Shown here: positions 35,324 through 44,577 of the stretch, one piece after another | Numbering within the stretch: position 1 is the stretch's first letter | How the letters are laid out: each line of letters opens with the position of its first letter | NCBI GenBank assembly: GCA_009780825.1 | Contig: WQZH01000002.1 | Location: 244,217-308,216 of the forward strand | DNA from: Desulfobulbus sp. | GTDB taxonomy: Bacteria > Desulfobacterota > Desulfobulbia > Desulfobulbales > Desulfobulbaceae | Reading direction: 5' to 3' | DNA length: 64,000 nt | The notes under the pieces: generated by a model | What the model was told of the DNA's origin: nothing | Databases searched by the model: none | The model's input: the letters and a program-made list of their open reading frames with translations, nothing else | Made by a program: the position numbers and the translations under genes

Positions 35324-35893
35324 ATGATCGACGCCCTGGGCCACCATCTCTGCTACGGTGCATTGCAGGACTACCTGACCGGCGAGGTACTGCCCGACAC
35401 CGATGATGAGCGTATCCGTCAGGGCCTGGCCCGATTGCTGGTGGAACGACTCGGCTATGGCAAACACGAACTTGAGCCCCGCCTGACCATCGACACCTGC
35501 TACAATGGGAACCGAACGCAGACGCTGATCGAACTCACCGTCCGCGTCAAAGGTCGGCGGCTATTCATCGTCCGCTATGGTCCCGGATCCCTGGTGACCA
35601 GAGAGAAGGCGGCTCTTGCCGCCGCCCGTCTCCTGGATCCTGACTATCGCATTCCTCTGGCCATCGTCACCAACGGCAGGGACGCGGAGTTGCTGGAAAC
35701 GGCGCGGGGCAGGGTGCTTGCCGCCGGCATGGCCTGCATACCCGACCGGAACAGGGCCGAGACCCTGATCGGCGAATGCGTGTTCGAGCCGTTTGCCGAC
35801 CTTGGGAGGCGAGACCAGGCGTTGCGCATCCTCAATGTGTTCGATCAAAAGGAGTGCTGCTGCGATAACAGTTGCCCCAAGGATGTTTATTGA
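35324..35893 (+). CDS. HsdR N-terminal-domain protein (orphan)
   Basis: 189-residue protein with the type I restriction HsdR_N-like fold: LARLLVERLGYGKHELEPRL, a middle strand VRVKGRRLFIVRYGPGS, then LTREKAALAAARLL-type and PLAIVTNGRDAELLE segments. HsdR itself is about five times longer and no hsdM or hsdS is nearby, so this is an orphan nuclease-fold domain common in Desulfobacterota, not a restriction system. The frame is open from 35132, but a TTGACA element at 35139 and lack of homology argue for the ATG at 35324. The C-terminus ends in a cysteine cluster (ECCCDNSC). Confidence 0.75.
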   Translation: MIDALGHHLCYGALQDYLTGEVLPDTDDERIRQGLARLLVERLGYGKHELEPRLTIDTCYNGNRTQTLIELTVRVKGRRLFIVRYGPGSLVTREKAALAAARLLDPDYRIPLAIVTNGRDAELLETARGRVLAAGMACIPDRNRAETLIGECVFEPFADLGRRDQALRILNVFDQKECCCDNSCPKDVY

Positions 35894-35970
35894 AGAAACA
35901 GGAAACCGACACGACGGCCCGATGGTCGGCGCAACCGATGCACAATCAACCCTCAGCCTACACGACAACC

Positions 35971-37320
35971 ATGGAGAAAACCCGCGACTGGAGCAAGACA
36001 AGCTGGCAGACCCACCCCGCCCTGCAGCAACCAAACTGGCCGGATAAGAACCGATACGATGAGATCATCGAGACCCTGTCCCTGTTGCCTCCGTTGGTTT
36101 TCGCCGGAGAAATCAGAGATTTGAAGGCCATGCTCGCCAGGGCGGTCAAAGGAGAGGCCTTCCTGCTCCAGGGCGGCGACTGCTCCGAGGAGTTTTCCCG
36201 CTGCACCGCACCCAATATCCGCGAGACCCTCAAGGTGCTGCTGCAGATGGCGGTCATTCTCACCTATGCCGGCAACAAGCCGGTGGTCAAAGTCGGCCGT
36301 ATAGCCGGCCAGTATGCCAAACCGCGTTCCAGCGATACCGAGAAGGTCGACGGCATCGAGATGCTCAGTTATCGAGGCGATATGGCCAATTCCGCCGATC
36401 CGGTGTCGGCGGCGCGCATTCCCGATCCGGAACGGATGCTCAAGGGCTATCACCTGTCGGCGGCGACGATGAATCTGTTGCGGGCCTTCACCCGTGGCGG
36501 TTTCAGTTCGTTGCACCGGGTCCAGGCGTGGAATCAGGAGTTTGTCAAGCAGTCGCCCATGGGACGGTCGTACGAGCGCATGGCTGAGCGGATCAGCAAT
36601 GCCCTCAAGTTCATGGAGACCATCGGGATCTCCACCGATATCCCGCAGATGAAGGAAGCGCAGTTTTTCACTTCGCACGAGGCCCTGTTTCTCGGCTACG
36701 AACAGGCCCTGACCAGGGAGGACTCGGTTGCCGGCGGCTGGTACGATTGTTCCGCGCATCTGTTGTGGATCGGCGACCGCACCCGCCAACTCGACGGCGC
36801 CCATGTCGAATTTCTCAGGGGCGTGCGCAATCCGATCGGCATGAAGGTCGGACCTGACCACGATGCCGACAACATTCTGGCGATCATCGAACGGCTGAAT
36901 CCGGAAAACGAACCAGGCCGCATCACTCTGATCACCAGGTTCGGCCACAAGGCCATCGACAAGCACCTGCCGCCCCTACTGCGGGCGGTCAAAAAATCAG
37001 GCTTCAACGTGCTCTGGACCTGCGATCCGATGCACGCCAACACCTTTAAGGCCGAGTCAGGGCACAAAACCCGTGATTTTGAGCATATTCTTTCGGAGTT
37101 ACGGTGCTTTTTCGAGTTGAACTGGAGCGAGAACACGGTGCCGGGCGGGATCCATTTCGAATTGACCGGCGACGATGTCACCGAGTGCATCGGCGGTGCG
37201 CGCCAGCTTTCCCACGCCCATCTCGGACAACGGTATCTCACCACCTGCGACCCGCGGCTCAATGCGGAGCAGGCGTTGGAAATGGCCTTTCAGATTGCCG
37301 AGATGATTCGCAGCAGTTGA
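35971..37320 (+). CDS. 3-deoxy-7-phosphoheptulonate synthase, class II
   Basis: First enzyme of the shikimate pathway, condensing PEP and erythrose 4-phosphate; the plant/AroA-II type. 449 residues. The N-terminus DWSKTSWQTHPALQQPNWPD, then FLLQGGDCSEEF with the metal-binding Cys, KVGRIAGQYAKPRS, and the C-terminal GGIHFELTGDDVTECIGG are all standard class II signatures. The ATG at 35971 gives the typical N-terminus; an ATG at 35938 and a TTG at 35872 are possible but add no homologous residues. It follows the HsdR_N gene by 77 bp. Confidence 0.94.
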   Translation: MEKTRDWSKTSWQTHPALQQPNWPDKNRYDEIIETLSLLPPLVFAGEIRDLKAMLARAVKGEAFLLQGGDCSEEFSRCTAPNIRETLKVLLQMAVILTYAGNKPVVKVGRIAGQYAKPRSSDTEKVDGIEMLSYRGDMANSADPVSAARIPDPERMLKGYHLSAATMNLLRAFTRGGFSSLHRVQAWNQEFVKQSPMGRSYERMAERISNALKFMETIGISTDIPQMKEAQFFTSHEALFLGYEQALTREDSVAGGWYDCSAHLLWIGDRTRQLDGAHVEFLRGVRNPIGMKVGPDHDADNILAIIERLNPENEPGRITLITRFGHKAIDKHLPPLLRAVKKSGFNVLWTCDPMHANTFKAESGHKTRDFEHILSELRCFFELNWSENTVPGGIHFELTGDDVTECIGGARQLSHAHLGQRYLTTCDPRLNAEQALEMAFQIAEMIRSS

Positions 37321-37378
37321 ACTGCAAACGCGCCTCTCTCTGCTGAGCGGAAGGTCTGAGGAGGACCGGAAGCGTCTG

Positions 37379-37816
37379 TCAGGCGGCGAAGATGGAGGCG
37401 ATTTCGTCGCGGGAGGTGCTGTCGAGCAATCGTTGCCGGTTGCCGGGCTGTTTGAGAACCTTGCTGACCATGGCCAGGGTCTGCAGGTATTCTCCCGCCT
37501 TGCTGGCCGGAGAGAGCAGCAGGACAAAGAGGTGTGCGGGCCGGTTGTCGATGGCGTTGAAATCGACACCGGCCTTGCTGCGTCCGAAGCAGAGCAGGAT
37601 TTCGTCGAGCCCTTCGAGCTTGCCATGGGGTATGGCCACGCCGTTGCCGAGCCCGGTCGAGCCCACGGCCTCGCGTTCCATGAGCACGTTACACAGCGTT
37701 TCTTCGGTGAAACGGCCGCAGATCGTGGCGGCGACGCCTGCCAATTCGTGCAGCGCGGCCTCCTTGGTGATCGCCTTCATGTTGAGCAGTATTGCGTCGT
37801 GGAGCAGTTGTGGCAT
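37379..37816 (-). CDS. ptsN: PTS IIA-like nitrogen-regulatory protein
   Basis: 145-residue EIIA-Ntr-type regulator that is phosphorylated on a histidine by the nitrogen PTS and modulates other proteins rather than importing sugar. The phosphorylation site is His64 in GLGNGVAIPHGK. Its place directly downstream (6 bp) of rpoN is the classical neighbourhood. In many proteobacteria hpf lies between rpoN and ptsN; here there is no room for it. No HPr or EI gene is in the window. Confidence 0.88.
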   Translation of the reverse strand: MPQLLHDAILLNMKAITKEAALHELAGVAATICGRFTEETLCNVLMEREAVGSTGLGNGVAIPHGKLEGLDEILLCFGRSKAGVDFNAIDNRPAHLFVLLLSPASKAGEYLQTLAMVSKVLKQPGNRQRLLDSTSRDEIASIFAA

Positions 37817-37822
37817 AGTGGG

Positions 37823-39274
37823 TCAGCGGGTCTGCCGCCGATGTTTGACTGGAAGAATTTTTAGTTGTTCCCGGTACTTGGCGACAGTGCGCCGGGCGAC
37901 GGTGATATTTTCCTTAGCCAGCAGCTCGGAAATCTTGCTGTCGCTCAGCGGTTTGGTCTGGTTCTCGTTGTTCACCAACTGCCGGATTCTGGTCTTGATC
38001 GCTTCGGCCGCGACCGAATCACCGTCCGGAGTCGCCACCGCCGTGCTGAAAAAGTATTTCAACTCGTAGATGCCCTGAGGGCAGTGTACATATTTGTTGG
38101 AGGTCACCCGGCTGACGGTCGACTCGTGCATACCGATGTCCTCAGCCACATCCCGCAGGATCAGCGGTCGCATCGCCGACGGTCCGTACTCGAAGAAATC
38201 CCGCTGAAATTTGAGCAGGCTTTCCATGACCCGGTAGATGGTCCGCTGTCTCTGCTCGATCGATTTGATGAACCATTCGGCATTCCGCTTGTTTTCACGC
38301 AGATAGCCTCGAGATTCCGGCGTCAGGCGGTTTTTCTGCTTGAGCAGTTGCTGATATTCGCTGGAGAGCTGGAGCTGCGGCAAACCTTCATCGTTGAGCT
38401 GGATGACGAATCCACCGTCGACCTTATGCACGAAAACATCCGGCACCACATAGTTGATCTGCTCGTTGCTGAATTCATTGCCGGGGTATGGGGTCAGCGC
38501 CTGGATGGTGGCCACCGCCTCAAGCACTTTTTTGAGCGGCGCCCCGGTTTTTCTGGATATCTGCGCGTAGTTGCGAGCCTCGAGGAGAGGCATGTGCTGC
38601 TCGACAATGCGGCAGGCCAGGGGATGCTCGTCATCAAGGCGGTCGAGTTGCAGCAGGAGCGATTCGCGGATATCGCGGGCGGCGATCCCAGCCGGGTCGA
38701 GGCTTTGCACCAAGCGCAAAGCCCCTTCGGCCTCTTCGACGGTGCAGTGGCCGAATGCGCAGATATCTTCGATGCTGGCTTCCAAAAATCCGTGCTCATC
38801 GAGATTGCAGACGATAAAGGTGGTCAGTTCGGCATCCTGCTCGGTCATGTCGAGATGGGTCAACTGCCATTGCAGATAGGAGGCCAATCCGGGTGCGACG
38901 GAAATGAAGTCGAAGAGGGACGGGGCGTCGGCTGGTGGATTTTCGTGGGAAAAGGAGAGGTCCGAATCAAAGGCGTTGGCGTAATCCTCCCAGTTGACCT
39001 CGACGACGCTTGCCGGGTCGTCTCCCTTGACCCGGTCGGTGACGGCCGATTCGGCCTGATAGGTGTTTTCTTCCGCGCTGAGCGCCTCGGGATTGGCGGT
39101 CGGTTCGAGGATGCTCGGCACCTCTTCCAGCATGGGGTTCTGCTCAATTTCAGACTGCAGGGCCTCGGTGAGTTCCAGACGGCTCAACTGCAGCAACTTG
39201 ATGGCCTGGCGCAACTGCGGCGTCATCACCAGTTTTTGTGCCAGCTTGAGGTGTTGTCTGAGTTCGAGGGCCAT
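37823..39274 (-). CDS. rpoN: RNA polymerase sigma-54 factor
   Basis: Alternative sigma factor for enhancer-dependent promoters, 483 residues. Region I opens with LRQHLKLAQKLVMTPQLRQA and continues IKLLQLSRLELTEALQSEIEQNPML (both typical Gln-rich activator-binding sequence); the acidic region II lies near residues 50-110; the C-terminus has the HTH region and the RpoN box ARRTVAKYRE near residues 460-469. It lies between lptB (47 bp upstream) and ptsN (6 bp downstream), the usual proteobacterial cluster. Confidence 0.97.
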   Translation of the reverse strand: MALELRQHLKLAQKLVMTPQLRQAIKLLQLSRLELTEALQSEIEQNPMLEEVPSILEPTANPEALSAEENTYQAESAVTDRVKGDDPASVVEVNWEDYANAFDSDLSFSHENPPADAPSLFDFISVAPGLASYLQWQLTHLDMTEQDAELTTFIVCNLDEHGFLEASIEDICAFGHCTVEEAEGALRLVQSLDPAGIAARDIRESLLLQLDRLDDEHPLACRIVEQHMPLLEARNYAQISRKTGAPLKKVLEAVATIQALTPYPGNEFSNEQINYVVPDVFVHKVDGGFVIQLNDEGLPQLQLSSEYQQLLKQKNRLTPESRGYLRENKRNAEWFIKSIEQRQRTIYRVMESLLKFQRDFFEYGPSAMRPLILRDVAEDIGMHESTVSRVTSNKYVHCPQGIYELKYFFSTAVATPDGDSVAAEAIKTRIRQLVNNENQTKPLSDSKISELLAKENITVARRTVAKYREQLKILPVKHRRQTR

Positions 39275-39321
39275 GGAGAATCAGGCTCGTTGTTGGTGAT
39301 ATTGGGCTGCGTTATTCAGGG

Positions 39322-40053
39322 TCACATGGTGAAATGGTCACCAAGATACATTTTTCTCGCCACCGAGCTCTGGGTGATGTCTTCGGCGCTGCCGCTGGTG
39401 AGAATCTGACCATTATTCATAATATAGGCCAGGTCACAGACCTGCAAGGTCTCCCGGACATTGTGGTCGGAGATCAGGATGCCGAGCCCCTTCTGTTTCA
39501 AGTCGCGGATGATATCTTGGAGATCAGCCACTGACAGGGGATCGACCCCGGCAAACGGTTCGTCAAGCAGGATGAAACGCGGCTTGGTAGCCAGCGCCCG
39601 CATGATTTCCACCCGTCGCCGTTCGCCGCCGGACAAGGCGTGGCCTTTGTTGCCCGCCAGATATTCCAGCTTCAGTTCCGTCATCAGCTCCCTGATCCGG
39701 TTGTTGATTTCGTTGTTGGGCAATCCCAGGGGTTCAAGGACGATGCGGATGTTCTCCTCAACGGTCAGCTTCTTGAAGACCGACGGCTCCTGGGACAGAT
39801 AAGTGATGCCGCGCGCGGCCCGCTTATGGATGGGCAGCCCGGTGATCTCTTCTCCGTCCAGAAGGATGGCGCCGCTGGTTGGGCGGATAAAGCCGACAAT
39901 CGAATAGAAAGTGGTGGTTTTGCCGGCTCCGTTCGGACCGAGCAGGCCGACCACCGAGGAACTGCGGACTTGCACGTTGACTTGGTCGACTACCCGCCGG
40001 TTGCGGTACTCCTTGACCAGCCCCCGGGTTTCGAGCACAAAAGCTCCGGTCAT
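39322..40053 (-). CDS. lptB: LPS export ABC transporter ATP-binding protein LptB
   Basis: Cytoplasmic ATPase that powers lipopolysaccharide extraction from the inner membrane. 243 residues with Walker A GPNGAGKTT, the Q-loop segment TYLSQEPSVFKKLTVEENI typical of LptB, signature LSGGERRRVEIMRAL and Walker B FILLDEPFAGVDPLS. It overlaps lptA by ATGA. The permeases LptF and LptG are not in the window. Presence of this system indicates a Gram-negative envelope. Confidence 0.96.
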   Translation of the reverse strand: MTGAFVLETRGLVKEYRNRRVVDQVNVQVRSSSVVGLLGPNGAGKTTTFYSIVGFIRPTSGAILLDGEEITGLPIHKRAARGITYLSQEPSVFKKLTVEENIRIVLEPLGLPNNEINNRIRELMTELKLEYLAGNKGHALSGGERRRVEIMRALATKPRFILLDEPFAGVDPLSVADLQDIIRDLKQKGLGILISDHNVRETLQVCDLAYIMNNGQILTSGSAEDITQSSVARKMYLGDHFTM

Positions 40054-40598
40054 GGCTGGTTCTTGGATTCCGGGTGGATAATCGCCCGGACCCGGTTGTT
40101 GTTGTCTGGCTCGACAACTGACCGTTTTTCATCAAGATAATAGACGATAGTCTTGCCGGAAACCATATTCTGATCCTGCCAGGCCCTGGCGTTGCCGCTG
40201 AGGACAGCCCTGCGTTCCCGGGCGAAATATTCCATCCTGTCCCCGGATCCCAGCCAATCTCCCTGGTTGATTTTGACATTGCCGGTACAAATCAATCTCT
40301 CCACCTGGTTGGTGGGTGCTTGGCTGCCCTGTTGCTGCCCCCGTGCCGCATCATTTTTCTTTTCGGTATAGAACACGGTCATTTCGTCGGTTTTGATGGT
40401 GAAGTTGCCTTGCCGGGCATCCACCTTGCCGATGAACACCACTGAATTCTTGTTTTCCTGGGAGACCATGCGGTTGGCTTCAACGCTGATCGGCTGTTCA
40501 GGCGCTTCGGCGGATGCCTGACGAAGCGCCAAGCCAGGCAGCAGGGCGAGGGCGGTCAAGAACAGAGTGGTATGGGCGGCAAGACGAATACGGCCCAT
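40050..40598 (-). CDS. lptA: lipopolysaccharide transport periplasmic protein LptA
   Basis: Periplasmic bridge protein for LPS, 182 residues. A signal peptide ([19 protein letters not shown] with ASA before the mature start) precedes an OstA-like beta-jellyroll: [37 protein letters not shown], then a second strand set ([20 protein letters not shown]). The ATG at 40598 is chosen over one 14 codons upstream because it gives a normal signal peptide. lptC is not upstream; the next gene is the divergent argB. Confidence 0.87.
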   Translation of the reverse strand: MGRIRLAAHTTLFLTALALLPGLALRQASAEAPEQPISVEANRMVSQENKNSVVFIGKVDARQGNFTIKTDEMTVFYTEKKNDAARGQQQGSQAPTNQVERLICTGNVKINQGDWLGSGDRMEYFARERRAVLSGNARAWQDQNMVSGKTIVYYLDEKRSVVEPDNNNRVRAIIHPESKNQP

Positions 40599-40752
40599 GG
40601 TTGGCCTGTTGGCAAGTATAAACATGGAAAAAGGAGGCAATTGTTTTTCTGGTTTATTTTTTGCAAGAATCTCTTTATGCTACAAGGTATTTCGGTAAAT
40701 GTAAAGGGTCTGGATAGCCCGGAACTCTTTTCTTTGGAAGGAAATAGGACAG

Positions 40753-40781
40753 TTTACACCGGATGGAAGCAGCAGTATAAT
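40753..40781 (+). promoter_or_regulatory. promoter for argB-argD
   Basis: TTTACA and a perfect TATAAT are separated by 17 nt, 63 nt before the argB ATG: a strong housekeeping-sigma promoter. No ARG-box operator was recognised. Confidence 0.7.
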
Positions 40782-40844
40782 ATTATCCGGCATTTTAGCC
40801 GTCCAGACAGGTTCCCCGGACCGCAAGCAGAGCAAGGAAAACAG

Positions 40845-41732
40845 ATGATACGCGAGGAAATCGCTAAGGCCAAGGTGCTGGTGGAGTCGCTTCCCTATAT
40901 CAGCGAATTCAGGGAAAAGACCGTGGTGATCAAATACGGTGGTCATGCCATGGTTGACGAGGTGCTGAAACGCAACTTCGCGCTCGACGTCATTTTGATG
41001 AAATACATCGGCATCAATCCGGTGATTGTTCATGGCGGCGGCCCGCAGATCAACCGGTTTCTGGAAAAGATGCAGGTCACCCCCAGCTACGTCCAGGGCA
41101 TGCGAGTTACCGACGGCGAAACCATGGACGTGGTTGAGATGGTGCTGGTCGGCAAGGTCAACAAGGAAATCGTCGGCCTGATCAACCACTGCGGCGGCAA
41201 GGCGGTCGGTCTTTCCGGCCGGGATGGCGATCTGGTGCAGGCCCGCAAGCTGACTATCCGGGGGAAGCCCGCTGCCGAAGACCAGCCGCCGGAATTGATC
41301 GACATCGGTCGGGTCGGCGAGGTGACCAGAATTAATCCTGAGATTCTCGACGCCCTCGACCGGCAGGACTTCATCCCGGTTATCGCTCCGGTCGGCGTCG
41401 GTGAAGACGGTCAGGCCTTCAACATCAACGCCGATCTGGTGGCCGGGGCCATAGCCGCCGAATTAAACGCCGTCAAACTGATGCTGCTCACCGATGTCGA
41501 GGGAGTGAAGAATCAGAACGGCGAACTGATTTCCACCATTTATCGCGACCAGATTGACGATTTGATGGCGGCTGGAGTGATCAAGGGCGGGATGATTCCC
41601 AAGGTCAACTGTTGCAAGGCGGCTCTGGATGGGGGCGTGGCCAAGGCGCATATCATCGATGGGCGCCAGGAGCATGCAATCTTATTGGAGATTTTTACTC
41701 GAAAAGGTATCGGCACGGAGTTGGTGGCATGA
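40845..41732 (+). CDS. argB: acetylglutamate kinase
   Basis: Second step of arginine synthesis, phosphorylating N-acetylglutamate. 295 residues. The glycine-rich [10 protein letters not shown] and [11 protein letters not shown], the [16 protein letters not shown] region and the ATP-binding [10 protein letters not shown] are present. The N-terminal helix preceding YISEFREKT is the type seen in arginine-sensitive hexameric kinases, so feedback control by arginine is plausible. AAGGAAA lies before the ATG at 40845. It overlaps argD by 4 bp (ATGA). Confidence 0.95.
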   Translation: MIREEIAKAKVLVESLPYISEFREKTVVIKYGGHAMVDEVLKRNFALDVILMKYIGINPVIVHGGGPQINRFLEKMQVTPSYVQGMRVTDGETMDVVEMVLVGKVNKEIVGLINHCGGKAVGLSGRDGDLVQARKLTIRGKPAAEDQPPELIDIGRVGEVTRINPEILDALDRQDFIPVIAPVGVGEDGQAFNINADLVAGAIAAELNAVKLMLLTDVEGVKNQNGELISTIYRDQIDDLMAAGVIKGGMIPKVNCCKAALDGGVAKAHIIDGRQEHAILLEIFTRKGIGTELVA

Positions 41733-42925
41733 AAAACGCAGAATGGGCGGCGCGAGGCAATAAGGTGTTCATCGGAACCTATAACCGGTTCCCGGCGGCC
41801 ATGGTCAAGGGCAGTGGCTGCCGTCTCTGGGATGCGGACGGGAAGGAGTACCTCGATTTCCTTGCCGGCATCGCGGTTTGTGCGCTGGGACACTGCCATC
41901 CCGCGGTCACCGGGGCCATCCGCCGTCAGGCCGAAACCCTGGTCCATGTCTCCAACCTTTTTCATACCCAGCCGCAGATCCAGTTGGCCGAGCTGCTTGT
42001 GGGCAACAGTTTTGCCGACCGGGTGTTCATGTGCAATTCCGGCGCCGAGGCCAACGAAGCGGCGATCAAGCTGGCGCGCATCCACAGCGGCGAGGGGCGC
42101 TACGAGATTATCTCGCTGGCCGGATCGTTCCACGGCCGGACGCTCGCCGCCGTGGCCGCTACCGGCCAACCCCGGTTCCACCAGGGGTTCGAACCCCTGC
42201 CCCAAGGGTTTGTCCATGCCGAGTTCGGCGATCCGCACACCATTGAAGCGCTGGTCTCGCCCCGGACCTGCGCCATCCTCTGCGAACCCATCCAGGGAGA
42301 AAGCGGGGTCCGCCCTCTGGGGAGCGAGTACATTCGGGCTATCCGCGATATCTGCGACCGGCACGGTCTGTTGCTGATCTTCGACGAAGTGCAGACCGGT
42401 CTTGGCCGGACCGGCACCCTGTTCGCCCATGAGCAGTTGGGGGTGACGCCGGACATCATGACCCTGGCCAAGGCGCTTGGCAATGGCCTGCCCATCGGCG
42501 CCATGCTGACCACGGAGAACATCGCCGCCTCATTGACCGCGGGTTCCCATGCTTCCACCTTCGGGGGCAACCCTGTGGCCGCCGCTGCTGCGGTCGAAGT
42601 GCTCACTATCATGTTGGCCGACGGGTTCATGGCGTCGGTCCGCGAGAAGAGCGCCTACTTCATCGACAAGCTGCAGACGGTGGCGGCCCGATATCCGCTG
42701 TTGACCAGCGGCGTGCGCGGCAGTGGCCTGCTGCTCGGTCTGGTGTTGACCGACAGGGGGATCGAGCACGGTGCGGACATCGTGCAGCAGATGTTCGAAG
42801 AGGGGGCGCTGATCAACTTCGCCGGCAACACGGTTTTGCGCTTCGTGCCGCCCTTGATCGTCGGGGCCGCCGAGATTGATCTGCTGATCGACAGGCTGTG
42901 CCGGGTGCTCGACCGGCTGACCTAG
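41729..42925 (+). CDS. argD: acetylornithine aminotransferase
   Basis: PLP-dependent class III aminotransferase converting N-acetylglutamate semialdehyde to N-acetylornithine, 398 residues; in some species it also serves lysine synthesis. Signatures: [46 protein letters not shown], the [16 protein letters not shown]sp/Glu region, and [15 protein letters not shown] with the PLP lysine. It overlaps argB by 4 bp, forming an arginine pair; argC, argJ and the later genes are elsewhere. Confidence 0.94.
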   Translation: MKNAEWAARGNKVFIGTYNRFPAAMVKGSGCRLWDADGKEYLDFLAGIAVCALGHCHPAVTGAIRRQAETLVHVSNLFHTQPQIQLAELLVGNSFADRVFMCNSGAEANEAAIKLARIHSGEGRYEIISLAGSFHGRTLAAVAATGQPRFHQGFEPLPQGFVHAEFGDPHTIEALVSPRTCAILCEPIQGESGVRPLGSEYIRAIRDICDRHGLLLIFDEVQTGLGRTGTLFAHEQLGVTPDIMTLAKALGNGLPIGAMLTTENIAASLTAGSHASTFGGNPVAAAAAVEVLTIMLADGFMASVREKSAYFIDKLQTVAARYPLLTSGVRGSGLLLGLVLTDRGIEHGADIVQQMFEEGALINFAGNTVLRFVPPLIVGAAEIDLLIDRLCRVLDRLT

Positions 42926-42961
42926 AGGTGCCTCATCTGTTTGAGAAACAGGCGGAGATTG

Positions 42962-44380
42962 TCAGGAAAACACTTCCTTGGTAAAGCATCTGTCCAGTTC
43001 GATCGGATAGTCGCCGGTGAAACAGGCCAGACAGAAATGATCCCTGGGCAATCCCGTGGCCTCGACCAGCCCTTCCTCGCTGAGATAATGAAGCGAATCA
43101 AGGCCGAGATAGTCACGGACACCCTCCACCGTATTGCCGGCGGCAATCAGTTGATCACTGGAAGGAAAATCAATGCCGTAATGGCAGCCATGGCGGGTTG
43201 GCGGACAGCTGACCGCCATGTGCACCTCGGCTGCGCCGGCGTTGCGCAATGACTTGACCCGGCTGCGTCCGGTGGTGCCGCGGACGATCGAATCCTCAAT
43301 AATGATGACCCGTTTGCCCTGCAAAAGCGACCGGACTGGATTGAGCTTGATCCGAACCGAGAAATCGCGCATGGACTGGGTTGGCTGGATGAAGGTCCGG
43401 CCGACATAGTGATTGCGGATCATCCCCATTTCCAAGGGGATGCCCGATGCCCTCGAGTATCCGATGGCCGCGTAGTTGCCCGAATCCGGGAAGGGCATGA
43501 CGAAATCGGCCTCGATCTTCGCTTCCCTGGCCAGGATTTCGCCCATCCGTTTACGGGCGGCATACACGTTGAACCCGAAGACATTGCTGTCCGGCCGGGC
43601 AAAATAGACATGCTCGAAAATACAAAAACTCTTGCGGGTCGGCGCCCAGGGGAACAGTGAGGTCAACCCCTGTTCGTTGATGATCAGCACCTCGCCCGGT
43701 TCGATGTCGCGGATGTATTCGGCTTCGATCAGATCAAGGGCGCAGGTCTCGGAAGCGACCACGTGGGCGCCGTTGTCGAGTATGCCGAGGCACAGCGGGT
43801 GGAAACCGTGAGGGTCTCGGATTGCGATCATGGTGTCCTGGGTCATGAGCAGCAGAGAATAGGCGCCCTGGATGCAGGAGAAGGTGGCCCTGATCGCTTC
43901 CAGCAGGCCCATGTCCAGGTGACGCACCATCAGGTGAATGACAATCTCGCTGTCGGTGGTGGTCTGGAAAATCGCCCCCTGTTGTTCCAGGTGGCGCCGC
44001 AGGGCAATGGAGTTGACCATGTTGCCGTTGTGGGCGACGCTGAGCGGCAGCCCTTTGTGGATGGCCATGAACGGCTGGGTGTTGATGATGTTCGACTGGC
44101 CGGTGGTGGAGTAGCGTACATGGCCGGTGGCCAGGTGACCGGAAAGGCGTTGCAGAACCCGTTCGCTGAAGACATCGGCCACCAGGCCCATGTCCTTATG
44201 AATCAAAACTTTCTTGCCGTCGCCGACGACAATGCCGGCGCTTTCCTGGCCGCGATGCTGAAGAGCGTAGAGGCCGAAGTAGACGAGTTTGGCTGCATCA
44301 GGGTGGCCGTACACTCCACAGATTCCGCATTCATGGCGGGGTTTGGCTGAGCATTGCTGGTCTGTTTCGAAGGCGTTCAT
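42962..44380 (-). CDS. purF: amidophosphoribosyltransferase
   Basis: First committed step of purine synthesis: PRPP plus glutamine to phosphoribosylamine. 471 residues. A 17-residue propeptide precedes the N-terminal nucleophile Cys18 in ECGICGVYGH, then YALQHRGQESAGI, GHVRYSTTGQSN and, in the PRTase half, IIIEDSIVRGTTGRSR. Cysteines near the C-terminus (HFCLACFTGDYP) fit the 4Fe-4S-containing Bacillus-type enzyme. The ATG at 44380 gives the normal propeptide. It is convergent with argD. Confidence 0.95.
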   Translation of the reverse strand: MNAFETDQQCSAKPRHECGICGVYGHPDAAKLVYFGLYALQHRGQESAGIVVGDGKKVLIHKDMGLVADVFSERVLQRLSGHLATGHVRYSTTGQSNIINTQPFMAIHKGLPLSVAHNGNMVNSIALRRHLEQQGAIFQTTTDSEIVIHLMVRHLDMGLLEAIRATFSCIQGAYSLLLMTQDTMIAIRDPHGFHPLCLGILDNGAHVVASETCALDLIEAEYIRDIEPGEVLIINEQGLTSLFPWAPTRKSFCIFEHVYFARPDSNVFGFNVYAARKRMGEILAREAKIEADFVMPFPDSGNYAAIGYSRASGIPLEMGMIRNHYVGRTFIQPTQSMRDFSVRIKLNPVRSLLQGKRVIIIEDSIVRGTTGRSRVKSLRNAGAAEVHMAVSCPPTRHGCHYGIDFPSSDQLIAAGNTVEGVRDYLGLDSLHYLSEEGLVEATGLPRDHFCLACFTGDYPIELDRCFTKEVFS

Positions 44381-44577
44381 AGCGTTTGTCTGTTCATGTT
44401 GCCGAATGCGCCAAAAACCGAAAGGCACAAAGGACGATTCCTTGTGCCCATATTTGGTCGATCCGGCATAGTTGAAGAAGACTACTTACAACCAGATTAT
44501 ACGTTTTTTTTCAACAAAATATCGGGTAGTTTTAGAGAATAAAATCTCAACATGATTGCAGCATGGTCAAGGAACAC

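Noticed and set aside
35324..35893. type I restriction-modification system
   Set aside because: Only an HsdR_N-like domain is present; helicase, HsdM and HsdS parts are absent.
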